Shown piece by piece: positions 41,969-53,659 of a stretch of 64,000 nucleotides of DNA (within the stretch, counting starts at the first letter, position 1; each line of letters begins with the position of its first letter). Under the pieces are notes generated by a model. It was given only the letters and a program-made list of their open reading frames with translations. It ran no database searches and was not told the origin of the DNA. The stretch spans positions 142,001-206,000 of the forward strand of contig JAUJYZ010001186.1 in NCBI GenBank assembly GCA_033675265.1, in the 5' to 3' direction. A program made the position numbers and the translations under genes. The DNA is from Actinostola sp. cb2023 (Eukaryota > Cnidaria > Anthozoa > Actiniaria > Actinostolidae).

Positions 41969-42932
41969 CTCGGTAGAAACTCATAAAAAGTATGCGTTTT
42001 CGACGGAGTAGTTTGGACGGGGTCTCAATACAACGATATACAACGATACAACGATACAATCGCCGACAAAATCGCCCTTGTAAACGAACTACCCAAGCCA
42101 CAGGCAGCCCAACCATTGCTTTTGAGGCTATTAAATAATAAATATAAATACATTTATATTGGCGCGTCTTTTTTTGATGGGCTTCCTGTGGTAGAGCGCG
42201 CGCGCAATCCGTATTATATTGGGCTTCCTGTGTTGAGTAAGGTATAATGTTGGGTTCCCTGTGCATCCCGCTCATCCCGCAGCAAGAAATATACACATTT
42301 GCTGCGGGCGCGTCCCGCAGCGTCCCGCAGGACACACACAGGAAGCCCAACACTATACATTTCTATACATTTTTATGTATAGGGGCTTATTGTGTGAGGT
42401 TTGGAGCCATTCACCCGATCGATTTTGAGAGAGTTTTTTTTTTTAATCCCTTGAGTTTATACTAAAACCTGTACTGATGGCTCCAAACCTCACACAATTC
42501 CAAAGGACGACACAATAAACAAGTACGACTACTTTGAAGGTTTGTAGAAGTTTATTTAGACGGTTTTCAAAGTTCGCTGTGAAGCTCCATACATCACTGA
42601 CTCTCACTGACTGTAAATATCGCCACAAGTCCACAGCTTGGGTTACCTGTGCTAGTACCTCCCCTCGATCTCCTCCCACTCAAACTTCGTTCATCCCTTC
42701 CCCTCCCCCCATCGTCTCCCCATGTCTCTGCTCGGACTGCCTTGGAAACCATTTCACTTCCGCCATGATGAAATGTGCTCTGTGAATCTTCTTTGATGTT
42801 AGTTTCTCATCTCGATTGTGCTCAGATTTACTAATTTAAGATTCCTCCAAGATTACTTCAAGTTCTTCAATCATTCAAATCCCGATGGAGCGGCTTCAAG
42901 ATGCAGTATTTCACTGATATATCAAACTCAAC

Positions 42933-43296
42933 ATGGCCCAAGCAAACTCCAATGTCGAGTGGAGCCTTTCCTTCGAGATTCTAAATCCGTTCCACGTTTT
43001 TATTTCAAAAATCGCACAAGAACTCACATCAATGAACGTTAAGATTATACAGAGTGTATTAATTGACAAAATACCACGAGAGGATTTGAACTGTATAAAC
43101 ATCAACAAACCGAATTCAGGCGTTACATTGATATCAGTGCTTTTCAAGTATCGTCATCTTTCACTCAACAACCTTGGTCTGCTGAAGGAATTGCTTAGAT
43201 TGAATAGACTTGATTTGTTGAAGGAGGTGGAGGATTTTGAAGCAAAAGTGATGGAGTTAGATGATGCTACAAAAGCACAGAGGGATACATTACCAG
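42933..43296 (+). CDS. Exon 1 of the DED-vWA gene: death-effector-like domain
   Basis: ATG at 42933, donor GTACTG at 43297. Encodes 121 residues with helices typical of a death-effector domain: WSLSFEILNPFHVFISKIAQ at the start and, at about 80-100, LLKELLRLNRLDLLKEVEDF, which contains the R-x-D-L-L charge motif of DEDs. Such domains recruit caspase-8 type enzymes and adaptors in apoptosis and immunity. The splice phase (one base over) matches the next exon. The first in-frame Met has an acceptable context. The DED call is from these patterns alone. Confidence 0.6.
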
Positions 43297-43867
43297 GTAC
43301 TGATGTCATGGTGACTTGCATAATCATCATCATGAATCATCATCATAATTTTCATTATTTGATATGCACGCAAATTAACATTTGGAATATGATGAAATGT
43401 GCATAACACACTAACATCTAAAACTATTCCATGATTATAATATACAATATAATGAAGAAATAGAAAACGAGCGTGCATGCTATATATATATGTGCAGATT
43501 TACAGCACTTGGGGATTGATCAGAACACTCAAGAAGTGTTAGGAGAAGCACTACACTACGCGTCATGCTTTCATAAAGCACACGGAATATGCATCCTTTG
43601 GCCAATCAGTCAGAGCGCATTATATCATAGTTATTCTATAATACAATATAATTAATAATATAATACAATTATAATGACATGTTCATGCAAAATGTTCAAA
43701 TTATGATAACTTGTTAATAAATTATGATGTAGCCTTTCACTTTTGAGGGGAGAAATATTTCACTTTAATTCTATCTTCATCAACATCCACTGGCACATGA
43801 TAGTTACAAACATAATACAAACATGATAGTTACATTTATTTTGGGAAGTTATTACATACTGTAGAAC

Positions 43868-44004
43868 GAATGCAATAATGGCATCCAATTTCAATTGCCA
43901 TTGTTTTGTGTTCATGTGGAAACACAAAATCATTTTCACCTGTATGAGGCTAGTCGATCAGTCCAGAACAATGGCAATTGAAATTGGACGCCATTATTGC
44001 ATTC
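43868..44004. mobile_element. MITE with GAATGCAATAATGGC termini (intron 1)
   Basis: GAATGCAATAATGGCATCC faces GGACGCCATTATTGCATTC; related to 6222-6380 and 50466-50850. Confidence 0.7.
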
Positions 44005-44064
44005 CGTCTATGGACAATGATGACTGTTTACAAATATATTTCTATTATACATGTACATACATGT

Positions 44065-44357
44065 ACACTCAATTGCAGAAACATTGTATATAGTGGCATT
44101 TATACAAATATACAAATATCTAATGAGATGTAAAATGTCTGAAATGTTGAAATACAACTGTTTAAGCACAAAATAGTGCTGAAAAGTATTGTTTTAGCCT
44201 TGCTGGATTTGATACTAATCTAAACTTGATGATAATTCTGATATATTAGAAGAAAATAAGCGATGTTTCGCACTTTGTATCTCATTAGATATCTTGTATC
44301 TCATTAGATATTTGTATAAATTTATGTATACTACAACCTTTCTGCAATTGAGTGTAT
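44065..44357. mobile_element. MITE with TACACTCAATTGCAG termini (intron 1)
   Basis: Second copy of the 26258-26547 family. The ends are TACACTCAATTGCAGAAA and CTGCAATTGAGTGTA. Confidence 0.65.
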
Positions 44358-44626
44358 GTATATCATCATTATATATATACAAATGTATGCATGCTTGTTA
44401 ATTATTCAAACAGTATTATTATACACTGTACATGTTATACATTGTACGTACTAGCTTCTTGCTGACTGTACAATGAACTTGAAATGTATTCACACTGCAC
44501 TCACACTGCTCAAGTTCATGTGTGAATTTGTGATTAAAACACTCACATCAGTCTCTAACTTCAATACATTATACATCATTATTATTATCAATAAAGTATT
44601 AATTATTTAATGTTCAAATATTTTAG

Positions 44627-44989
44627 CTCCAATGTCTGTGGATCTGTACTTAGTTGTGACTTGCAAGAAAGAATCGTTGTCAGTTTGTCAAATTGATAGA
44701 CTAAAGGAAGCAATGAAAGGGACTTCAGGATTGAATATTGTCAACATATCGTACATCTGTTCAAGGGAAAACGAGCGTGACAAAGAAACTACTATTGTGA
44801 CTTTCCAATTCCTTGAGAATCCCAATGAACAGATGTTTGCAGAAAAACTCACATCAAGTGCAATGAAGAAGGAAGCATGGCTGGCTGAAAATGATGTTAT
44901 TATGCTAAAAGTAAATGGCCAATCATCAGTTAATATCAAGGAAAATGTGGAATTCACACCAAAAGATGCCGAAGATGAAAGTATTTTAG
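44627..44989 (+). CDS. Exon 2 of the DED-vWA gene
   Basis: Acceptor TATTTTAG ends at 44626, donor GTAAGG starts at 44990. Both splice phases agree with the neighbours. Encodes 121 residues with LYLVVTCKKESLSVCQIDRL at the start and VTFQFLENPNEQMFAEKL in the middle, alternating strands and helices, and an acidic end (TPKDAEDESILG). I do not recognise a domain. It links the death-effector-like exon to the vWA-like exon. No counterpart exists upstream of gene copy 1. Confidence 0.6.
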
Positions 44990-45021
44990 GTAAGGATGAT
45001 AAAATGTTCAAATAATGATAA

Positions 45022-45058
<37 letters not shown>

Positions 45059-45123
45059 TATTTAAAATTCATCAATCTCGAGCTCTACTGTTGACCAGGT
45101 TCCTGATAGTGCTTACATGTAAA

Positions 45124-45300
45124 TATACAGCAATTTCAAAAAACGTTGATACTGAATATAGTGTATTCCAAGACCGAAATGCATTATGGGACTTGTGTTT
45201 TATTGTCTAAAGTAATATAAATAATAATAATTTATTTTATTTTTTGTGTATTCCATCAGAAACAATATACTAGCTCCATTAGGCCAACAAATCGCTGTAT
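45124..45300. mobile_element. Probable TACAGC-family MITE (intron 2)
   Basis: TACAGCAATTTCAAAAAACG at 45126 and inverted ends near 45290 (AAATCGCTGTA) and 45395 (GAAATTGCTGTA). The boundaries are uncertain because two elements seem to be nested. Confidence 0.4.
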
Positions 45301-45871
45301 ATTTACTTTTTTTTTCAAAATAACGAGGCCCGCACTAGGAATGCACTATTCAGTATGCAGTATTCAGTTTTCAAATTTTTTTGAAATTGCTGTATTCTCT
45401 GTTCTGTTTAAGTGTTTTATATATATAAAAAATCAGCAAAATATTTTCGATAAAAATTCCTTGGAATTGCTCTGACGTTAGCCTGAATATCAGCCAGGGA
45501 AATTTTTGACCCAGAGGAGACAGCTGATATTCAGGCTACTCTGACGTGTACCATGCATGATATGGAATATCCCAGCATGCCATGCTCTACCTGTAAAATA
45601 TTTAACAATTTGCAGATGTACATGTAAGTTATAAAGAAAGTTGTAGCTTGGTAATAGTTTGTGAAGTACAGTAGTTCGTCTGGACTCGGTATTTTTTCCT
45701 AGTCTTTTTACGCTTGACGAAACCTTACAAACTTACTTCACGAATTTACAGATGGTTTTGAGTTGTCTGTACTCTTATTGACACACACTTGACGTCATAA
45801 AATAATGTTCAAAACTCAAGTGGAATCACGAGCGTAGGAAAAATAATGAACCTAAAATGCTTGCATTGCAG

Positions 45872-46288
45872 TAAAGAAACCACACCTTCAGGTTCACCGC
45901 AGAAATGTCGTTGATGTCATTCTGGTGGTGGAAATGTCCTATTCTATGACACAAAATGCTTGCATGGTCATTCTTCAGGAGTGTCAATCTGCGATACAGA
46001 TGTTGTCTGAAACTGCAATAGGACCAGATAAACTAGACTTGAATCTAGCAGTCATTCAGTTTGGAAACCATTCAGCATCGTCCTCATCCCCTCCACCAAC
46101 TGCTATTGTTGTACAAGGCTTTTGTAAAGAGTATGATGTGATGTCCAAGCTGGAAGAAAAAGGTCGATGTGGAGGAAAAAATGGTGGGAATTCTGGCATG
46201 TCTGATGCATTAATGAAAGTAGTTGAACTTGCAAAAAGTGGCTCGATGCGTGCTGAAGCAACCAAAGTGTGTGTCTTGATAAGTATAT
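45872..46288 (+). CDS. Exon 3 of the DED-vWA gene: vWA-like domain, N-terminal part
   Basis: Acceptor ATTGCAG ends at 45871. Two donors are in the same phase: GTATAT at 46283 and GTAAGT at 46289; the latter is the better consensus and lies after a 6-bp insertion relative to copy 1. Encodes VILVVEMSYSM (altered MIDAS E-x-S-x-S), LNLAVIQFGNHS, a Ser/Pro loop, and GGNSGMSDALMKVVEL. In vWA domains the D of the MIDAS binds a metal; a change to E could weaken or keep binding. Likely a protein-interaction module rather than an adhesion receptor, because no signal peptide or membrane segment is seen. Confidence 0.65.
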
Positions 46289-47311
46289 GTAAGTACTGGT
46301 TGACATTTGAAATTCATGGGGTGGATGCAGCGATTTTGCAGGATGGGGAGAGGGGAGGGGGGGGAGGGGATGAGGGAGGGGAGGGATTCTGGTTGGACAT
46401 GGGTTTCAGGCGAATTTTATGTACAGTATATTTGCCGGTGTATAAGTTGACCTTTTAACCTCTAAAATTTAGCTTGAAAAACCGACCTCGACTTATACAC
46501 CGGGTATGAAAATCGATCTTTTGATCACCACTGCAGATAAAAGCAGAAATGACCTTAAAATCATTTAAATCAATAGCTTTATCTAGGATAAACATCTAAA
46601 TGATGTTTGTTGGGATAAATGACACATAATTTTCAAAAGAAGAAGCGTAAAAGTGTTTATTAGAACCAACGAACTTGCGACGAACTTGAGACTTCATCGG
46701 ATACATGCACAGAAAACAGGACAGGATCTCAACTATTTCACCTTGTCCCACCTGTCATGGTTCAGCAAGACAACTTGTGACCTACAGTACCGGTGAGAGT
46801 AACGCGAACCATAAAACGTGTTAACTTTACGAGTGCGTTGCTTTTGAAAACAAAAATAACCCGCGTATTTGCGTTTGTGTTTATGAGTTTGACAAACGCG
46901 TTTTGAAGAGGCTCATTAGTATTGTAATTTAAAACATCAGTAAGACTGACACAATACTGAAGGCTTTCTACAGCCAAGCAAACCAAATACAGTTAAAGAC
47001 ATCGATCTCCTGCCAATGCATGATATACTCTCCAAGTACATTTGCAGGTCTTTATTAATACTGATGCGAAGTAAACTATTGCATGGCTCCTGATCGCTTC
47101 TGAATATCGGAGTGTTTTCGCCCAATGAATGACGCTTCGACTATTCATGTCCGCTGTCACGCGGCCGATCGATCAAGCGAATTGGTTTGATTCATATCTC
47201 GGGTTCTATACGTAACAGGCAACTATGAAACTATGAAACTGAGCTTAGCCAGCTTATAACTTAATTTTATAAAGATAATTTAAAACTTTTTAATGATCCA
47301 TAATAATATAC

Positions 47312-47512
47312 AGAAAGTTGGTAACAGAAGAACGTACGGAAACACAAAAAAGCCTGAAACCCGAAACCAAGTTATGTTCGAACTCTGAAAACCCTTCTGT
47401 ATTATTGTTACAATAATACAGAAGGGTTTTCAGAGTTCGAACATAACTTGGTTTCGGGTTTCAGGCTTTTTTGTGTTTCCGTACGTGCCGTGTTCTTCTG
47501 TTACCAACTTTA
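47312..47512. repeat. Near-perfect palindrome (~98-bp arms)
   Basis: GTTGGTAACAGAAGAACG on the left pairs with the right end CTTCTGTTACCAAC; the inner arms, with GGAAACACAAAAAAGCCTG and GAACTCTGAAAACCC, are exact. The centre is TTGTTACAA at about 47407. Confidence 0.8.
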
Positions 47513-47888
47513 CAAAAGAAAACAATACGAAAAGAAAATGACAAATACGCGTTTGCAAGTGCGGTTGCAGTCATTGTATTATGTGTGTAACTTTGTGTAA
47601 TTATATGCCCATGCACATCTACAACGAATCAACTAGCCCGCATGGCCTAGCCGATTAGCTCGATTAGTTTATGCTATTTCTAAGCAGCTGTGCTCCTTAT
47701 ATCGCAATTCTTCCCAATCTAAAAAACACAAGAGAGTACGAATAAACAGTTGTTGTTGTTGTTGTTGTTTATAAAAACTCTTACTGCACTCAACTGCAAA
47801 AAACTCCTTTACAAAACTACGTTATTATGACGTCACTTATCCAACAGTGTTGAACATGACGTCACTTCACGCTGAATTGAGCATTTGG

Positions 47889-47889
<1 letters not shown>

Positions 47890-47921
<32 letters not shown>
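47890..47921. repeat. Poly-C tract (32 nt)
   Basis: Uninterrupted run of 32 C, length probably unreliable. Confidence 0.9.
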
Positions 47922-49154
47922 TTTGAAAAATTCCTGTATCTGCCCTTGAATCACACAACTTTGTTTAGTAGTTTCCTTTTGGTCATCACTGTACCTTAAA
48001 CCCGATGATAAACATCTTTTAAATGATGTTTGTTGGGATTATTCGCAAAAGAAGAGCCACAAACTATCGGACTTCAGACACGAGAGACATGATGAGCCGC
48101 CATGTTGTTTGTAAATCACATGACTTTGTTTAGTAGTTTCCAGTCCATATTACCGTAAAGAAGTTCAACATCGTATTCATAAATACTGTAACCTTTTTAT
48201 TAGTAGCGTTTGAAGTTCTTTGGTATGATAAAATAGCTACAAATTTGCTGATTTTGAAGTCCAATGTTGTTGGCGTCTCAACTTTTGTTTACGGTTTTGT
48301 TTATGCCAACGCAAGGTTACCTAGCAATTCAAAATGGCTGCCGATACAACGATCGTGCAGAAATGTCCGACTTTTTGGGGAATTTTCATTTTTAAAACTT
48401 CGATTAGATTTGACATCAAAATATATTTGATGCTCTTAGAAAAGTAGAGTCGACTTATACAAAGAATATATGATAAAATCAGGAATGTTGACCTCATTTT
48501 AGAGGGTCTACTTATACACCGAGTCGAATAGCTTATACACCGGCAAATACGGTAAATGATTTTTTGGCAAAAAAGGTATTCGAATTTGCAAAAGGGGGGC
48601 GTGTGCCTCCTTCGCCCCACCCCAAATCCGCCCCTGGGTGCTGGTAAGGAAAATATGGATGCCTCTTCTTGCTCCCTAAACGATTTCAGTTGTTTTAGTT
48701 TTGGATAGTTTACACCTACCAATTGTATAAATGGTTGCAAGTCGAGGATGGCATTGATAAAATACAGTAGATGTACGAAAACTAACAAACCGTGAAGTGG
48801 TGTACAGTGGATAATAGATAGAGGATATTACACGGCGGCGCGAAGATATGAATTATATTTTCGAGTGGCAAAAACAATATTTTACGAACGAGCGCAGCGA
48901 GTGAGTAAAATATTGTTTTTAACACGAGAAAATAAAATTCATATCTTCAAGCCACCGTGTAATTTTCTTTTTATTATATAGACCAAAAACAAATTGACGA
49001 TTTTTTTATTTTTTAACTAAAAGAACTGAGCCCGACGTCATCGATATCCTCACTAGTGAGGATATGGAAAATACGCCACTCGGGCCCCGGATGTAGTTTC
49101 GAACGAATTTTACGAGTGAGATATTTTCGAGTAAAACACTCCTGTCTATTTAAT

Positions 49155-49362
49155 AAAGTTATTTTCGTATGAGTGGGAAGTAGTTACAGTACGGTTCGTG
49201 CTGTACCGTGACCATATCGCGCCATCATCATGCCGTATCCAAGCATTCTGATTGGTTGAGCGATGATTTTGCGCACTGTGATTGGTTGAATACAATGTCT
49301 TCGATTCCAAACCGTGACCGTAACTCCGTGCCGTATGTTTCCCACTCATACGAAAACGACTC
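49155..49362. mobile_element. MITE related to the GAGTCGTTTTC family (intron 3)
   Basis: TTATTTTCGTATGAGTGGGAA at the left and CCCACTCATACGAAAACGAC at the right. It replaces the longer version in copy 1 at 27971-28391. Confidence 0.6.
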
Positions 49363-49379
49363 TCTATCATATTTTTCAG

Positions 49380-49642
49380 GTTTTAATACTAAACTATCAA
49401 ACAGTCCCAAAGACCTTGAGTATTACAGGTGTAACCATGGTTACGACGTCATTGAGCTGACCAGATCTTTAGCAAAAAAAAAAATACCTCTGTACATTAT
49501 TGGTATCCGTGGTGATGCACCTGCAATGCAACCAGATGAGACTCTATACAAGTTTGAGGAATGCCTTTTATCAGGCGTGTGTCATATTGGTGGTGGACGG
49601 TATTTGCCAATTTTAACGAATGAGATACGGAATGTGAATGAG
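49380..49642 (+). CDS. Exon 4 of the DED-vWA gene: vWA-like domain, C-terminal part
   Basis: Acceptor ATTTTTCAG ends at 49379, donor GTATGT starts at 49643. Encodes SLAKKKIPLYIIGIRGDAP, MQPDETLYKFEECLLSGV and HIGGGRYLPILTNEIRNVNE. Splice phase fits both neighbours. Note the A9 run at 49475-49483 within the exon; its frame is intact here. Confidence 0.65.
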
Positions 49643-50465
49643 GTATGTCATATGTATAGTCGAACCTCTGTTAAGCGGCCACCCTCGGGGAAATGAGCAA
49701 GTGACCGCTTAATAGAGGTTTGACAGAAATCACATGCCAATTTGTATAGGTAATAGCATGGTTTGTAGTGATATTTGGGATAAATACCACCAGTGATATT
49801 TATCCCAAATATCACGTACAAACCATGCTATTATTTGTTTATACCACTCTCTGAAAAATAGCTTTGCAAACAACAGTGCACGCTATAGACTGAAATAACA
49901 CAACACAGCAAACTGCTTAGTTTTACTCTCAGCTGTGAGAAAAACATAAAAAGTCTGTGTTCTGTTTTTCGAAGTCAGACAAAGAATGAAAACACAGAGT
50001 AAAAAGTGATCTAGGATTCATGTATTACCTTTTGTAGTGATCTTTCTTTGATTTTGACAAAAAATAAAAACACATCACTCAATCGTCAATCTAGTATCGA
50101 TCTTTTTCCGTTGCCTTCTGCAGAGTCACCCAAAGAAAAGTTTCTAGAAATGCTAAAATATTATCCATGTGTATGTACTTTTGGCTTTTGGTGTTTTTTG
50201 GAACTTGTTTATGGTTCATTTTGTGTCTTTTAGCACTGAAAACATCCTTTGGTTTCGTCCACCATTTTGTTTCCATAAGGCAGGAAGGTGGTTACCATGG
50301 AAACTGTAATTTTCACATGTGGTATTTCAAATTACGCTGAAATACCACTGCTCTCAACCAATCAAATCGCTGAAATTTTTCAGATAGTGGTATAAAACAA
50401 ATTGTATGTGGGAAATCTAGTAAAATAAGCAAAATTGGTCGCTATTTTCTATGTCAATTACTATA

Positions 50466-50850
50466 GACCGAATGCAATAATGGCGGAATAATTTGCATAA
50501 ACTGAGAAAAAATACGAATTTAATAAATATAATATCGTTTTTTGCAATACCAAACATACATGTAGTCCAGTAATACATCAAAAGCCCATCAATTTAAATA
50601 AAACCATCCCAAAGTTATAACCATTTGAATTCTAGCAAATGCATGGAAACGAGGCTAGTCAGTCAATTTCGCATACAAATCTTTGTGATTTCAATTTGCT
50701 ATAACATTTTACATTTTTGTAGAATTGCTCTAAAATTTTGTAGTTTTGTTTCTGGTATTATACTCTTTGAAACGATGGCTGTATCATATCACTATATAAC
50801 TACACAATAAATGAGATTTACTGATTCCGCCATTATTGCATTCGGTCTAT
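50466..50850. mobile_element. MITE with TATAGACCGAATGCAATAAT termini (intron 4)
   Basis: TATAGACCGAATGCAATAAT ... ATTATTGCATTCGGTCTATA. The inside is AT-rich and non-coding. Absent from the same intron of copy 1. Confidence 0.75.
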
Positions 50851-50901
50851 AGGAAATGCAATTTTAGAGTCAATTGTTTGTTTGTTTGTTTTCCATTGTA
50901 G

Positions 50902-51468
50902 ATGATAAGTAGTGCCATCAAAGCCGATGTGTCAATTGAAAACCATGGAGAAATAACGGGTGAAGTTTTCAAAAACGCGCTAAATAATCATTTTGGTGAT
51001 ACCAATGTTATCCAACTCGCTAACGACCTCGAGAAGGACCTGCGCATCAAACCATTGAAGTTCGAGAAGCTTCTTCAAAATGGACGGCCCCTAGAGCCTG
51101 TTACTCAGGCGACGAAGCGAATAGCATCCGCTGATAACCTGAGTGAAGCAATTAGTGCTCTTGAGCGCATGAAAGAACACGACCCTGACCGCAATCTTGG
51201 TATTCAAAGGGAAGTCCGATGGTCACGCCAGGCCGTCGCACAGGGTCTTCCTGTGGTCCATGCATTTAGTGGTACACGTGTTGAAGCGCTGGAGCTTTTC
51301 AAAGGCATAGACTCAGACTCAGGTCTTCCTGAGGTTGATAAATGTCCCCGTAAAAGTCTAAGAAGGGACACTATTGAAGAGGGGCGCCATAGCATGGATT
51401 TGGAAATGGCAGCTCGAATAGTGAGACGTCACATGCATAGGATGGCCTATTACAAGAAGAAGCCTTAA
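50902..51468 (+). CDS. Exon 5 (last) of the DED-vWA gene
   Basis: Acceptor CATTGTAG ends at 50901; open to TAA at 51466-51468. Encodes 188 residues: GEITGEVFKNALNNHFGD, RIKPLKFEKLLQNGRPLEPV, SEAISALERMKEHDPD and a basic end HMHRMAYYKKKP. Mostly helical and charged; no family recognised. Together the five exons give a protein of about 655-657 residues with an uninterrupted frame. This exon shows the unbroken sequence at the point where the Ngaro element sits in copy 1 (GCGAATAGCATCCG at 51117-51130). Confidence 0.7.
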   Translation: MISSAIKADVSIENHGEITGEVFKNALNNHFGDTNVIQLANDLEKDLRIKPLKFEKLLQNGRPLEPVTQATKRIASADNLSEAISALERMKEHDPDRNLGIQREVRWSRQAVAQGLPVVHAFSGTRVEALELFKGIDSDSGLPEVDKCPRKSLRRDTIEEGRHSMDLEMAARIVRRHMHRMAYYKKKP

Positions 51469-51658
51469 GAATTGGACTCAATAATCAATGATCTAAGGAT
51501 CACTTAGTGTAGCCAGGAATATAATTGTTTGATGAGGCACACAATGCACAATTTTCAACAAACAATGTTTTAATATTTGAAATTTAGAAGAAGAAAAAAT
51601 TAGAATTTTTAGAATTTTTACTCGGTCCAAAGAACACAAATGCTCTATTGTAGTTTAC

Positions 51659-51729
51659 CGTGGATTTGGAAATGGCAGCTCGAATAGTGAGACGTCACAG
51701 GATGGCCTATTACGAGAAGAAGCCTTAAG
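51659..51729 (+). repeat. Extra fragment of the last-exon 3' end (copy 2)
   Basis: Same fragment as at 39147-39214, about 190 bp beyond the stop codon. Confidence 0.7.
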
Positions 51730-51781
51730 AATTGAACTCAATAATCAATGATATAGTGAGCAATAGGTGTAGCCAGAAATA

Positions 51782-52192
51782 CACCTATTTCAAAAATCGT
51801 TGTCGCAGCCGAAGCAACAGTCAACACTCCAAGACTGCAAAGGATTTCGGTAATTTTTCTTATAATTAATTTATTCAGTTGTGGTCATTGTAAATAGTTA
51901 TCATGAATGTAGTTTTTCAGCTCATTAACTGTTTGGAAGCGTGTTTTTTTATGCCTGCTCTTGTTCGACGGGTTTAGTACCCGCAACAGTACGTTTGTAG
52001 TACTAGTACTTTCCGAAATATTCGGCTTGACACCTGAACTACCACTTCAGCTTGCCATAATAACATGTCACAAACGCATGCAACCAAAATATTCTCTGAA
52101 TGAATGAATTACGAGAAAAATTACCGAAATCCTTTGCAGTCTTGGAGTGTTGACTGTTGCTTCGGCTGCGACAACGATTTTTGAAATAGGTG
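51782..52192. mobile_element. TA-flanked palindromic MITE (CACCTATTTCAAAAA termini)
   Basis: CACCTATTTCAAAAATCG ... CGATTTTTGAAATAGGTG, with TA on both sides (51780-51781; 52193-52194). Copy 1 has the empty site GAAATATAATTG near 39265. Arms of about 75 bp; the centre is unrelated sequence. Confidence 0.85.
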
Positions 52193-52508
52193 TATAATTG
52201 TTGGATGAGGTACACAATGCACAATTTTCAACAAACAGTTTTTTTGAAATATTTGAAATTAGAAAAAAAATTGAAAAACATTGTTTTAATCACGTTAGAA
52301 AACAAATAGACGGACTTATTCTATTGTAGTTTACTGTGTTTTCAACTGCCATTCAATTCGTGTACCTTATGAGATAGAGGATACTGTAGAATGAAAGACT
52401 AGTGTGATTATCTCAGTAGAACTATGGGGCACCGATAAGTATATGTTAGAGAATGGGTGCTTAGTCGAAATTAGAGCTCCAAGCATTAGCTTAGTGGCCC
52501 GTCCCCCG

Positions 52509-52535
52509 GACGGACGGACGGACGGACGGACGGAC
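52509..52535. repeat. GGAC microsatellite
   Basis: About six GGAC units, in the place where copy 1 has the GATA microsatellite. Confidence 0.85.
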
Positions 52536-52704
52536 CTTTATTTTGATACTATGTATTGATAGTTTGAATTTTGATAGTTTGAATTTATGAATAATCAATC
52601 AATTAAGAAATCGAAAATAATGAGGTAACTCATAAATAAAGATCAAATCGTTGTGTTTGAATCTGGCTGTTGCAAAATCAAGCTCATTTAATTTTTGATC
52701 TAAG

Positions 52705-53370
52705 GGTGTTGGTATATACTAACGTCGAATAGCCCGAGATAGAGAACCAATCAGATTGCACGATGTATGTAGGTTCATGAGTTGGTATATACTAACGTCG
52801 AATAGCACGAGATAGAGAACCAATCAGATTGCACGATGTATGTAGGTTCATGAGTTGGTATATACTAACGTCGAATAGCCCGAGATAGAGAACCAATCAG
52901 ATTGCACGATGTATGTAGGTTCATGAGTTGGTATATACTAACGTCGAATAGCACGAGATAGAGAACCAATCAGATTGCACGATGTATGTAGGTTCATGAG
53001 TTGGTATATACTAACGTCGAATAGCCCGAGATAGAGAACCAATCAGATTGCACGATGTATGTAGGTTCATGAGTTGGTATATACTAACGTCGAATAGCCC
53101 GAGATAGAGAACCAATCATATTGCACGATGTATGTAGGTTCATCAGTTGGTATATACTAACGTCGAATAGCCCGAGATAGAGAACCAATCATATTGCACG
53201 ATGTATGTAGGTTCATGAGTTGGTATATACCAACGTCGAATAGCCCGAGATAGAGAACCAATCAGATTGCACGATGTGTGTAGGTTCATGAGTTGGTATA
53301 TACTAATGTCGAATAGCCCGAGATAGAGAACCAATCAGATTGCACGATGTATGTAGGTTCATGAACTGTG
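52705..53370. repeat. 73-bp tandem repeat (~9 copies)
   Basis: Unit GTTGGTATATACTAACGTCG, AATAGCCCGAGATAGAGAAC, CAATCAGATTGCACGATG, TATGTAGGTTCATGA. The first four copies alternate AGCCCG and AGCACG, suggesting expansion of a dimer. The short minus-strand frame over it is an artefact. Confidence 0.9.
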
Positions 53371-53659
53371 GCTATTCTTTATTAGTAGAAGCCAACTAGC
53401 ATACTATCACGAATCCTGCAATCTGAGTGGCTAACGTACTCACTATCTATTGCGTGATAGATAGTAGTGAAAAAGCCGCGGCGTTTTGATGAAAAAAAAA
53501 TACAAAGCGAAAAATCAATATTTATTCGACATTAGTAGAAACAAACTTGTGGTCTATCACATCCTGCAATCTGATTGGCTACGCTACTTGGAGTATATTA
53601 GTGATAGACCCCTAGTAGCGAATCACCATGGTAACCATTGGCCGTGAAAGCGATGAAGC

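Larger units (their letters stand above)
46424..48552. mobile_element. TA-flanked element with CAGTATATTTGCCGG termini (2.1 kb)
   Basis: The left end CAGTATATTTGCCGGTGTAT and the right end ATACACCGGCAAATACGG are inverted and flanked by TA (46422-46423; 48553-48554). The matching intron of gene copy 1 (near 27705) has an uninterrupted site with one TA. No transposase frame is visible. It contains a palindrome at about 47312-47512, a run of 32 C at 47890-47921 and other small repeats. Termini and TA target suggest the pogo/Tigger branch of Tc1/mariner. Confidence 0.7.

Noticed and set aside
41715..42353. 212-codon minus-strand frame
   Set aside because: Crosses a MITE and short repeats, no domain and no splice signals that fit.
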